Part shown: positions 1-6,477 of the stretch, piece after piece
Numbering within the stretch: position 1 is the first letter of the stretch
How the letters are laid out: the number at the start of each line of letters is the position of its first letter
From: Blautia sp. AF19-10LB
GTDB lineage: Bacteria > Bacillota > Clostridia > Lachnospirales > Lachnospiraceae
Direction of reading: 5' to 3'
DNA length: 9,711 bases
NCBI RefSeq assembly: GCF_003461245.1
Contig: NZ_QTWS01000063.1
Location: forward strand, 1-9,711
Program-made: the position numbers and the translations under genes
Notes under the pieces: model-generated
What the model was told of the DNA's origin: nothing
The model's database searches: none
Seen by the model: the letters and a program-made list of their open reading frames with translations, nothing else

Positions 1-470
1 CACGGTAATCGCCAGTGAGCCGTGTAGCTAAACTCGGTGCGTTGCAGTAATGCAGGGTACTAAGCGAGTGGATAAAGTAACCTCGGTAAGAGGGGCGAGC
101 AATTATGCAGACCGTAACATAAAGTGAATTCTGCCGTATCGTTAAAAAGGTCTCTGAAAAGAGAGCAAAGGGAAGCTGAACCTTGTGCATATGGGTGAAA
201 GCCATGGAACGTGTGAAGAAACTGGAAAGCAGCACGGAGGAATCCCTCGGTATAGAGGAAACGGTATGTATGAAAAGTGTGGTTCGGAACTGGAGAGACC
301 CTACCCATCACCGAAAGGTAAAAAGAAAGCGTATAAGCTTGGCGAAATCGTATTTCTGATGGGAGGGAGTCGGAGAGGAACATAGTACCGATAATGACTG
401 TGCAAGAAAACGCAGTCTATGGGAAGGTTCCTTGCTTCATTCACGTTTGTAGAGAGGGTAAGAGTGAGAG
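1..470 (+). ncRNA. Group II intron ribozyme, 5' domains (D1 to start of D4)
   Basis: No convincing coding sequence is present here; the short open frames look like shadows. The stretch holds many short complementary segments, for example CACGG at 1-5 with CCGTG at 20-24 and TGCA-gtaa-TGCA near 44-55. It leads directly into the reverse-transcriptase start at 477, as the domain I to IV part of a bacterial group II intron does. The intron class and the exon-binding sites cannot be assigned by eye. Confidence 0.7.
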
Positions 471-761
471 AATGTCATGCAGACTAACAACTCCAAAGAA
501 AAAGTTCGACAACTTCAAAACAAACTATATCTGACAGCCAAGAAATGTGATAGCCGAAGATTTCATGCACTTTACGATAAGGTATATCGGGATGATATAC
601 TTTTTGAAGCATGGAAAAGGGTAAAAGCTAACAAAGGTTCCAGTGGTGTAGATGGTATCAGAATCGAAGATATTGAAGAGATGGGAATTGAAAAACACCT
701 GTCAGAAATCAAATCGGAACTGATGGATGGAAAGTACAAACCATCCCCAGTAAAGCGAGTT

Positions 762-820
762 ATGATACCAAAACCAGACGGAAGTGAAAGACCTCTTGGA
801 ATACCAACAGTCAAGGACAG
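762..820 (+). repeat. 59-nt donor segment, copied at 1606-1664
   Basis: By eye, this segment of the RT gene (encoding MIPKPDGSERPL... of RT block 1) is identical over 59 nt to 1606-1664. The copy sits about 840 nt downstream inside the C-terminal coding region, where it has no protein-level role. Confidence 0.93.
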
Positions 821-1501
821 AATTGTGCAGATGGCTACCAAGATAGCAATAGAGCCAGTATTCGAAGCTGACTTTAGAGATTGTTCCTATGGATTCCGAC
901 CGAAAAGAAGTGCCAAGCAAGCACTGGAAGTGGTAAGGAAAGCGTGTAACAACAAGGGCTATTATGTAGTAGACGCAGATATTGAGAAGTTCTTTGATAA
1001 CGTAAACCAGGATAAGCTGATGAAACTGGTAGAGCAGAGAATATCAGACCGTAGGATATTGAAGCTGATAAGACAATGGCTAGTATCAGGAGTATTATAC
1101 GGAAATGTACTGACAATTTCTGAACTGGGAACAAGCCAAGGTTCAGTTATATCTCCGTTATTGGCAAACATCTACTTAAATACACTGGACAGACTGTGGG
1201 AAAAGTATGGACTTACTCACGGTATTCTTGTAAGGTACGCAGATGATACAGTAATCATCTGCAAGAATAAGAAAAGTGCAAATCACGCACTGAACTTATT
1301 GCAGTACATCATGGCAAAACTGGATTTAAAGCTACACCCAGTAAAAACAAAGATTGTCAGCATGTGGGACGGAAAAGAGGGATTTGACTTTCTTGGAATG
1401 CACCACAGAAGAATGACAACGGAAACAAGCAAAGGACAATTGTATAAAGAAACTTATCAGTACCCGAGCAGGAAAGCCATGAAGAAGATGAAAGCAGAAA
1501 T

Positions 1502-1769
1502 CAAAAAGAATGTAAACGGTCGAAGCCTGTTAGTTGCAAAGGAAGAGGATTTAATAAAGAATCTAAATCCGAAAATCACAGGTTGGAAGAATTATTATTC
1601 CACCAATGATACCAAAACCAGACGGAAGTGAAAGACCTCTTGGAATACCAACAGTCAAGGACAGCAAAAAGAATGTAAACGGTCGAAGCCTGTTAGTTGC
1701 AAAGGAAAAGGATTTAATAAAGAATCTAAATCCGAAAATCACAGGTTGGAAGAATTATTATTCCACCAA
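1502..1769 (+). repeat. 105-nt direct repeat (1502-1606 and 1665-1769) flanking the 59-nt displaced copy
   Basis: The two 105-nt copies encode the segment KKNVNGRSLLVAKE through GWKNYYST. They differ at one base (G1545 versus A1708, changing Glu to Lys). The 59-nt copy of 762-820 sits between them at 1606-1664. The offset between copies is 163 nt, which is not a multiple of three, so this arrangement is what breaks the reverse transcriptase frame. Confidence 0.93.
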
Positions 1770-1957
1770 AACAAATGAGAAATGGATGCAGGCACTAGAC
1801 TGGTACATTATCTGTACCTTTACAAGATGGTATAACAAGAAACACCAAAGGCGTAAACATATGTCAAGAGTGGGATTTGTTAGAAATAGCATTTACGAAA
1901 AAGGATTAAAGAAAATGGCTAGAGCATGACGTAATGCTGTAGAAAGAAGAATGTCGG

Positions 1958-2029
1958 AAAGCCGTGTGAGGGAGAACCTCATGCACGGTTTGATGAGGGG
2001 CGGATGAAATTTTCATCCGCCTACTCTAC
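1958..2029 (+). ncRNA. Group II intron domains V and VI
   Basis: Domain V is a 33-34 nt hairpin. The lower stem AAGCCGTG (1959-1966) pairs with CACGGTTT (1984-1991). There is a two-base bulge TG (1982-1983), then the upper stem TGAGG (1967-1971) with CCTCA (1977-1981), and loop GAGAA. The AGC near the base of the stem is the usual catalytic triad. Domain VI follows: GGCGGATGAAA (1999-2009) pairs with TTTCATCCGCC (2011-2021), and GAG (1995-1997) can pair with CTC (2024-2026). That leaves A2023 bulged as the likely branch point, 6-7 nt from the intron end. Confidence 0.88.
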
Positions 2030-2064
2030 CAGACCTAGACATAAAGTTTCCGGGAGTGAGAAAA

Positions 2065-2451
2065 GTGACAAAAGACGAATGGTACAAACAGCTTTTTGAA
2101 AATCTGGGGAAGTCGACATTCCGAAGCAGATTTCATCTGAAGCAGGTGGACATTGATTATATCAACAGCAAAGGGCTGGACAAAATAGAAGAACATGCGC
2201 GCGATTTTATTGTAAAGCGCGAAGCACCGGCAGTGATTCCAAACGATGGAAAACAGACCCCAATGCGCGGTCATCCTGTATTCATCGCACAGCACGCAAC
2301 AGCGACATGCTGCCGTGGCTGCATTAAGAAATGGCACAAGATCCAGCCAGGGAAACAATTGAGCCAGGTGCAGCAGGACTACCTCGTGGACGTGATCATG
2401 ACCTGGATTCGGCAGGAGATGGAACTGTTTCAGGACAGACTGATAAGGTAA
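2065..2451 (+). CDS. DUF4186 family protein
   Basis: This 128-aa soluble protein has no known function. The family is recognised from its conserved core: NDGKQTPMRGHPVFIAQHAT, then ATCCRGC with clustered cysteines, then a helical tail (DYLVDVIMTWIRQEM). The Cys/His content suggests metal binding, but that is inference. I chose GTG 2065 because GGGAG at 2052-2056 lies 8 nt upstream. An in-frame GTG at 2056 would add three residues (MRK) but has no ribosome site. The stop falls 11 nt before the start of the hydrolase, whose ribosome site overlaps this stop, so the two are probably co-transcribed. A group II intron ends about 35 nt upstream, so the original promoter may have been separated from the gene. 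Confidence 0.82.
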   Translation: MTKDEWYKQLFENLGKSTFRSRFHLKQVDIDYINSKGLDKIEEHARDFIVKREAPAVIPNDGKQTPMRGHPVFIAQHATATCCRGCIKKWHKIQPGKQLSQVQQDYLVDVIMTWIRQEMELFQDRLIR

Positions 2452-2462
2452 GGAGTGCAGAC

Positions 2463-3300
2463 ATGCGATCAATGAAACCCGACAGGGATATTTGCGTAAG
2501 AAAAATCAAGATACCTTCTGAGGGCAGAAATATTCCGGCACTTGTCCTTTCGCCGAAGAAAAAGACGGATAAAACGCCGGGGATTTTGTGGATTCATGGT
2601 GGCGGATATATCGCCGGAATGAAAGAAATGGTTCATATGTCAAGAGCGGTGGATCTTGTCAAAAAATACGGAGCAGTGGTCTTTTCCCCTGGCTACAGAA
2701 TGGCTTTCGAGACTCCGTATCCGGCGGCACTGGATGACTGCTATGATGCACTTTTGTATTTGAAAAATCATGCAGATGAGCTGGGAATCAGAACGGATCA
2801 GATCATGGTCGGTGGAGAAAGTGCCGGCGGCGGGCTGTGTGTCGCTGTATGCATGAAAGCGAGAGATACAGGGGATGTGAAGATTGCTTTTCAGATGCCA
2901 TTGTATCCAATGCTGGATGACCGGGATACGGAAACATCCCGGGACAATCACGGCAAAGTCTGGAATACACGGAAAAAATCATTTCGCCTGGAAAATGTAT
3001 CTGCGAAATACTGACAAAACCAAGGTACCGATCTATGCTGCTCCGGCAAGGTGCACAGACTTTTCTGGTCTGCCGCCGGCCTACACGTTTGTAGGAGATG
3101 GAGAGCCGTTTTTTGCAGAAGCCGTGCGATACATACATAAACTGAAGAAAAACAACATCCACGCAGAACTGGACATTTACCACAGCAACATCCACGCCTT
3201 CGACATGATGTACCCGGAACTGGAAATCAGCCACCAGGCAGCAGAAAAGTTCAACCGACAGTTTACATATGCGAAGGGGCATTTTTTCGCAGAGCAATAG
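2463..3300 (+). pseudogene. Alpha/beta hydrolase (HSL/esterase type), one-base frameshift
   Basis: The family consists of carboxylesterases that cleave acyl esters with a Ser-Asp-His triad. The start ATG 2463 is set by AAGGAG at 2450-2455. Residues 45-49 are HGGGY (oxyanion hole) and 118-123 are GESAGG, with nucleophile Ser120. The first frame stops at 3014. The expected continuation lies one base on: RKNHFAWKMYLRN, then PPAYTFVGDGEPF (likely catalytic Asp) and YHSNIHAFDMM (likely catalytic His), ending at 3300. Dropping one A from the A6 run at 2973-2978 joins the two into a 278-aa protein with a complete triad, which fits the usual family length. The frameshift may be a true mutation, a sequencing error in the homopolymer, or a slippage site. 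As read, the product lacks Asp and His and would be inactive. Confidence 0.85.
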
Positions 3301-3389
3301 AAAATGAAGAGAGGTAGCTTTGAGGTGTATTAAAAGGAATAAGAAAGGTGCTGGAAGAGTGAAACCATGACTGAGACCATGTTCATGTA
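3301..3389. other. Left boundary zone of the TnpB element
   Basis: This 89-bp stretch lies between the hydrolase stop and the surviving tnpB frame. It is A/G-rich and contains two ACCATG repeats (3365-3382 region) but no open frame with a ribosome site. It probably holds the left end of the element and remnants of the deleted tnpB N-terminus. I could not define a left-end hairpin or a target-adjacent motif. Confidence 0.35.
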
Positions 3390-4219
3390 ATGTTCCGGGC
3401 ACAACCCAGGTCAGAACTAAGTAAGTTTATTAATGCGTATAAAAGTGCCAGTAGCAGACTGTTGAAAAAAGAATATCCACAGATAAAAGAAAAACTGTGG
3501 AAAGAAGCAGATTCTCTTGCACTGGCAAATGTGCAGAGGAACCTGGAAGGAGCCTTCTGGAAATTTTTTCGGGAACCGAAAGTGGGATTTCCAAATTATA
3601 AATCAAAAAAACATTCCCGGAAATCTTATACAACGAATATGGTAAATGGAAATATCTGCCTGCAGGAAAAGTCTCTGAAACTGCCAAAGATGACACCCAT
3701 AAAAATAAAACTTCATCGTTCGATACCGGAGTGCTGAGAAAAAGCTTGCCCGGGAACAGAGAAAACTTTCCAGATGCGAAAAGGGCAGCAGGAACTATCA
3801 GAAACAGAGGAAAAGGGTTGCATTATGTGATGAAAAGGATAAAGAACCAGAGGAAAGATTTCCATCATAAGCTCAGTCATGACCTTGCGGAGAAGTATGA
3901 TGCGGTATGTGTGGAAGATCTGAACCTGAAAGGGATAGCCGGAGGTCTGCACTTTGGAAAAAGGATACAGGATAACGGATATGGGCAGTTCCTTTCGATG
4001 CTTGGATATAAGCTGGAAGAACGTGGGAAATATCTTATAAAAGTAGACCGTTATTTTGCATCCAGTAAGATATGCAGCGTATGTGGGAACAGGAAGAAAG
4101 AACTGGCTTTGTCAGAACGGACATACATATGTGAATGTGGAAACTGGATGGATCGGGATGTGAATGCAGCTGTCAATATCCTGAAAGAAGGAAAAAAGGT
4201 ATATAAAAAGTGTGCGTAG
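3390..4219 (+). pseudogene. tnpB: Degenerate IS200/IS605-type TnpB (OrfB), deleted and frameshifted
   Basis: TnpB proteins are omega-RNA-guided DNA nucleases of IS605/IS1341-type elements. Three pieces survive. Frame one (3390 on) carries KEADSLALANVQRNLEGAF, then FFREPKVGFPNYKSKKHSRK, then TPIKIKLHRSIPE. The second piece (from 3733, another frame) reads AEKKLAREQRKLSRCEKGSR. The third (from about 3839) reads IKNQRKDFHHKLSHDLAEKY, then VCVEDLNL (RuvC-II Glu), CSVCG...CECG (zinc ribbon) and DRDVNAAVNI (RuvC-III Asp), ending at 4219. The first about 50-60 residues are missing. The segment between LHRSIPE and AEKKL, where the RuvC-I Asp normally sits, is deleted. An extra G near 3838 shifts frame. 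No tnpA is nearby, so the element was of the TnpB-only kind. A working nuclease cannot be made. Confidence 0.9.
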
Positions 4220-4256
4220 CGGCACATAGAAAAATCTGTAACCAGATAAAAAAGAA

Positions 4257-4353
4257 CCGCGGGACACGCGGGGATAGCCTGTTTTAGCTTTGCCCTGAAG
4301 GGCAATCGAGCAGGAAGCCCCCACTTCAAAATCTGTAAGATTTAAGTGGTGGG
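4257..4353 (+). ncRNA. Candidate omega-RNA scaffold and right-end hairpin of the TnpB element
   Basis: Three consecutive hairpins lie just after tnpB. The first is CCGCG (4257-4261) with CGCGG (4267-4271). The second is CCTG (4278-4281) with CAGG (4311-4314), enclosing a perfect TTGCCCT/AGGGCAA stem (4290-4305). The third is CCC-CCACTT (4318-4326) with AAGTGG-T-GGG (4344-4353), with inner stem AAATCT/AGATTT. In known TnpB elements the omega-RNA covers the 3' part of tnpB and the right end, and the guide is the sequence just outside. The position and folding fit. Expression is not shown, and the cognate TnpB is dead here. Confidence 0.6.
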
Positions 4354-4360
4354 AGCATGT

Positions 4361-4556
4361 CACAATCATCCTCTGACCATTGAACATTTCCTGATTTTCT
4401 GTTGATACGATAGATGCGCTTAACAAAAGAAAGATACAACCAGGACGGATCGTGTTTTAATGAAAATTTGGCTATCATTGTGTCCTGGTCATATTGCAGG
4501 AAAACATTCGCCATAGAAAGTTTCGTCTTTTCGTAATTACTAACAGCGTTTATCAT
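4361..4556 (-). pseudogene. DUF3786-like protein, 3' part cut off by the TnpB element
   Basis: The leftward frame reads NYEKTKLSMANVFLQYDQ, then MIAKFSLKHDPSWLYLSFV, then YRINRKSGNVQWSEDD. This resembles the N-terminal half of the DUF3786 family of uncharacterised clostridial proteins; the match is from memory and moderate. ATG 4556 is chosen because GGAGG (4562-4566) lies 5 nt upstream of it; an in-frame ATG at 4574 has no such site. After SEDD the frame runs into the right-end hairpin of the TnpB element and stops at 4326 with foreign residues. No remainder is found on the other side of the element, so the C-terminal half has been lost. The junction is uncertain by about 10 nt. Confidence 0.6.
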
Positions 4557-4594
4557 ATCAGCCTCCAGGTGCATGTACTTTACAATTTATTTAC

Positions 4595-4623
4595 AGAATA
4601 GACTATTCGGTCTATAAAGTTAA
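4595..4623 (-). promoter_or_regulatory. Promoter of the DUF3786-like gene with TetR-style operator
   Basis: On the minus strand TTAACT (4623-4618) and TATTCT (4600-4595) are separated by 17 nt, each matching 4 of 6 consensus bases. The spacer holds the inverted repeat ATAGAC-TATTCG-GTCTAT (4598-4615, plus-strand reading). This is the size and style of a TetR-family dimer operator, and binding there would block polymerase. The sequence differs from the operator at tetR in this window, so another regulator is expected. Confidence 0.6.
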
Positions 4624-4651
4624 ATATGGTTAGCTTTTTATAGAAAATCTG

Positions 4652-4682
4652 TTCACCAGGCTACATTTATTTGTGTTATACT
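4652..4682 (+). promoter_or_regulatory. Possible promoter for the membrane protein/tdk genes
   Basis: TTCACC (4652-4657) and TATACT (4677-4682) are spaced by 19 nt, longer than ideal. The -10 is good and lies 55 nt before the ATG at 4737. It diverges from the DUF3786-like promoter. Confidence 0.45.
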
Positions 4683-4736
4683 GTTCGTGAAAGGGCATGA
4701 GGAATGATAAAAAATCCGAGAGAAAGGTGAAATTCT

Positions 4737-5060
4737 ATGGAAAATTTGATCTGGTACATCATAATGATCCCATGCAGTGCATTACTCACAGGAATTGGAA
4801 TTTACGCATGGAACAGGAAAAAACCTATGTGGTTCTGGTCTGGAAAGACTGTTAAAGAGACAGAGATTTCAGATATTACTGCTTACAATCATGCCAATGG
4901 AATTATGTGGATCGTATACTCCATTATTTATTGGATGGCGACATTTGCCGGGATTTGGAATTCTATAGCAGCATTGGACCTGATCATAGTAGGCTGTGTA
5001 ATTGGGATTCCGGTGCTGGTAGTTGTATATAATCGAATATATGCAAGATATAAGGTCTGA
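4737..5060 (+). CDS. Small three-helix membrane protein of unknown function
   Basis: I do not recognise this 107-aa protein with certainty. It shows three hydrophobic segments at about residues 4-25, 54-73 and 79-100. The loop between the first and second is polar (WNRKKPMWFWSGKTVKETEI) with an Asn-His-Ala-Asn motif just before helix two. The tail RIYARYKV is basic, suggesting a cytoplasmic C-terminus. The pattern is loosely like small SdpI-type immunity or permease-like proteins, but no diagnostic motif supports that. The start is set by GAAAGGTG a few nt upstream. tdk follows 69 nt later with no terminator between, so the two may share a transcript. Confidence 0.75.
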   Translation: MENLIWYIIMIPCSALLTGIGIYAWNRKKPMWFWSGKTVKETEISDITAYNHANGIMWIVYSIIYWMATFAGIWNSIAALDLIIVGCVIGIPVLVVVYNRIYARYKV

Positions 5061-5129
5061 CCAGATCGGGCGATAATAAAAATACAGAGCAGGATTTTTC
5101 AGTATGGAAAATCGGGGAAAGGTTAAAAA

Positions 5130-5726
5130 ATGGCAAAATTATATTTCAGATACGGAGCAATGGGCAGTTCGAAGTCTGCCAATATTCTGATGGTCCGTTA
5201 TAATTATGAAGAACGTGGTCAGTATGCGGTATTATTAAAACCAAGGACTGATAACCGGGATGGGGAACATGAGATCAAGTCCCGGATAGGGCTGTCTGCA
5301 CCGGCTGAATATGTGGATGATTTTTTGCGGGAGATCTCGAAATGCTGGAATGCTGAAACTTCAGAATATATCTACCATGAAAAAAGGGTAGCAGCAGTTC
5401 TGGTGGACGAAGCACAGTTTCTTTCGCCCGAAGAAGTAGACAGATTATCGGATATCGTGGATTTTTATGATATTTCGGTTCTCTGCTATGGGCTTCGCAC
5501 CGACTTTTTGAACCATCTCTTTCCGGGCTCCAGGCGGCTTATGGAGATTGCAGACGTGATAGAAGAAGTCCCTACCGTATGCTGGTGTGGAAGAAGAGCA
5601 CAGTGCAACACCAGATATGCTAATGGCAAAATCGTCCGCGAAGGCGCACAGATCATGCTTGGTTCAAATGAAAGTTATGTGGCACTTTGCAGAAAGCACT
5701 ACAAAGAAGGAAAATTGTGGAAGTAG
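5130..5726 (+). CDS. tdk: Thymidine kinase
   Basis: This enzyme phosphorylates thymidine with ATP to give dTMP in the pyrimidine salvage pathway, in the cytoplasm. At 198 aa it has the usual length of class II bacterial thymidine kinase. The phosphate loop is GAMGSSKSA (residues 9-17), with Ser in place of the usual Gly before Lys, a variation tolerated in this family. VLVDEAQFL (about 90-98) is the Walker B/DEAQF motif, with the catalytic Glu. The C-terminal part has Cys pairs (CWCGRRAQC and ALCRKH) that form the structural zinc site, with the substrate-binding lasso between them. GGGGAAAGG lies 8 nt before the ATG. It ends 49 nt before tetR, which has its own promoter. Confidence 0.93.
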   Translation: MAKLYFRYGAMGSSKSANILMVRYNYEERGQYAVLLKPRTDNRDGEHEIKSRIGLSAPAEYVDDFLREISKCWNAETSEYIYHEKRVAAVLVDEAQFLSPEEVDRLSDIVDFYDISVLCYGLRTDFLNHLFPGSRRLMEIADVIEEVPTVCWCGRRAQCNTRYANGKIVREGAQIMLGSNESYVALCRKHYKEGKLWK

Positions 5727-5736
5727 AATAGTAACG

Positions 5737-5765
5737 TTGACAAAACGGTTAGTGCGTGCTAACAC
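5737..5765 (+). promoter_or_regulatory. tetR promoter with operator O1 in its spacer
   Basis: TTGACA (5737-5742) is a perfect -35. TAACAC (5760-5765) sits at exactly 17 nt as a weak -10. The spacer and -10 hold AAACGGTTAG-TGCGTG-CTAAC (5743-5763), whose arms GTTAG/CTAAC form an inverted repeat. The same pattern recurs at 7953-7972. A repressor bound here would cover the whole promoter, so autoregulation by the downstream TetR protein is the simplest reading. Confidence 0.8.
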
Positions 5766-5775
5766 AACAAGTGTT

Positions 5776-6384
5776 ATGAATGATGAGCGAAGAAAACAAA
5801 CCGAACAAAAATTAATCAGATCCGGCAGAGCAGAGTTCCTTGAGAAAGGTTATGCCAAGGCAAATCTTCGGGATATCTGTAAGGCGGCGAGGGTTACGAC
5901 CGGTGCATTTTATTTTTCTTTTGAAAACAAAGAAGCACTGTTGGCGGCGATCCTGGATCCTGTGATCACAGATTATCAGAGGATGTGCAGTGTATTTGCA
6001 AAGAGAGAAGAGGACGATCCTGGTACTGCAGATGACAATGAACGGCAGATGATGGAATATCTGTCAGCACATCGGACAGAGGCGATCATTCTGATGGAGA
6101 AATCCGCGGGCAGCCGGTACGAAGGATTTAAGAGCCAGATTGACATGCAGATGCAATCAGCATTTACCAGCTATTTTTCCAAATTTATGGGTGTCAGCCC
6201 CGATGCGGAACTTATCAGGATTCTGGTTTCCATGAGGCTTCAGGGATACATGGAACTGATCAAAGGAGATTATACCGTGGAAGAAAGAATAAGGCTTGCA
6301 AGAGAGATCGGCATCCACGCGGATGCAGGGTCGATGGCGTTAATTAAATATCTGAACGGACAAAAAGAAGTCTATCGCAAATAA
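5776..6384 (+). CDS. TetR/AcrR family transcriptional regulator
   Basis: This is a 202-aa one-component repressor. The N-terminal DNA-binding domain (about residues 5-55) shows the TetR pattern: AEFLEKGYAKANLRDICKAA, a turn, and VTTGAFYFSFENKEALL. The variable all-helical C-terminus (about 60-202) is the ligand and dimer domain; its ligand is unknown. I chose ATG 5776 because it begins just before the conserved helix 1; the same open frame extends upstream only through tdk. The start has no Shine-Dalgarno sequence and lies about 10 nt after the predicted -10, so the mRNA may be nearly leaderless. An operator fills its promoter, and an identical pattern lies in the promoter of the minus-strand methyltransferase, pointing to both as targets. 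A terminator overlaps its stop codon. Confidence 0.92.
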   Translation: MNDERRKQTEQKLIRSGRAEFLEKGYAKANLRDICKAARVTTGAFYFSFENKEALLAAILDPVITDYQRMCSVFAKREEDDPGTADDNERQMMEYLSAHRTEAIILMEKSAGSRYEGFKSQIDMQMQSAFTSYFSKFMGVSPDAELIRILVSMRLQGYMELIKGDYTVEERIRLAREIGIHADAGSMALIKYLNGQKEVYRK

Positions 6385-6399
6385 TGCGGTAGGCTTTTT
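6372..6399 (+). terminator. Rho-independent terminator after tetR
   Basis: CTATCGCA (6372-6379) pairs with TGCGGTAG (6385-6392) with one G-U pair and loop AATAA, followed by GCTTTTT. The stem includes the last codons and stop of tetR. It separates tetR from the next gene. Confidence 0.75.
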
Positions 6400-6477
6400 C
6401 TATTGCAAAACATAATTTTTTTCGGATTTGTTATGTGATCGCACAGATTTGATTTGAAATGTGAGGAGGAAAGAATC

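Larger units (their letters stand above)
477..1929 (+). pseudogene. ltrA: Group II intron reverse transcriptase/maturase, frameshifted by an internal composite duplication
   Basis: The normal product binds its intron RNA, assists splicing and reverse-transcribes it during retrohoming. The frame from ATG 477 shows the RT blocks: MIPKPDGSERPLGIPTVKD (residues 96-114), a GFRP motif, the catalytic Asp block DADIEKFFD (about 166-174), a GTSQGSVISPLLANIYLN-type block, and YADD (254-257). The thumb/maturase segment GWKNYYS follows near residue 370. The frame then stops at 1631 because 163 extra nt are inserted (163 mod 3 = 1). The true C-terminus, ending KKMARA, continues in another frame to 1929. 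Removing 163 nt restores a 430-codon frame, which fits an endonuclease-lacking bacterial group II protein. As it stands the product lacks the rest of the maturase domain and is probably inactive in splicing. A purine-rich ribosome site (AGAGAGGGTAAGAGTGAGAG) precedes the ATG. Confidence 0.9.
1..2029 (+). mobile_element. Group II intron, 5' end outside the window, with disrupted intron-encoded protein
   Basis: This is a retrotransposing self-splicing intron. The sequence shows about 470 nt of non-coding structured sequence, then a reverse-transcriptase/maturase reading frame, then a recognisable domain V and domain VI. The 3' end is placed at about 2029, after CTACTCTAC, because domain VI closes there and the last residues fit the usual A-pyrimidine intron end. 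The 5' end, normally a GUGYG-type start, is not seen, so the first exon and target gene are unknown. The encoded protein would be about 429 aa if repaired and has no visible C-terminal endonuclease domain. The 3' exon starts about 35 nt before the DUF4186 gene. The maturase is broken, so this copy would need help in trans to move or splice. Confidence 0.88.

Noticed and set aside
60..383. Open frame of 107 aa on the minus strand over the intron 5' region
   Set aside because: It lies across structured intron RNA, has no ribosome site and no recognisable family.
2803..3402. 199-aa frame on the minus strand opposite the hydrolase
   Set aside because: It is antisense to conserved hydrolase motifs (HAFDMM, GDGEPF) and its sequence is low-complexity in character.
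3390..4219. Possibility that the inactive TnpB is a nuclease-dead RNA-guided repressor
   Set aside because: Such repressors keep an intact frame; here the N-terminus, an internal segment and the reading frame are all lost.
6431..6446. TGTG-ATCG-CACA upstream of the membrane methyltransferase as a regulator site
   Set aside because: The arms are only 4 bp and no promoter elements could be placed around it.
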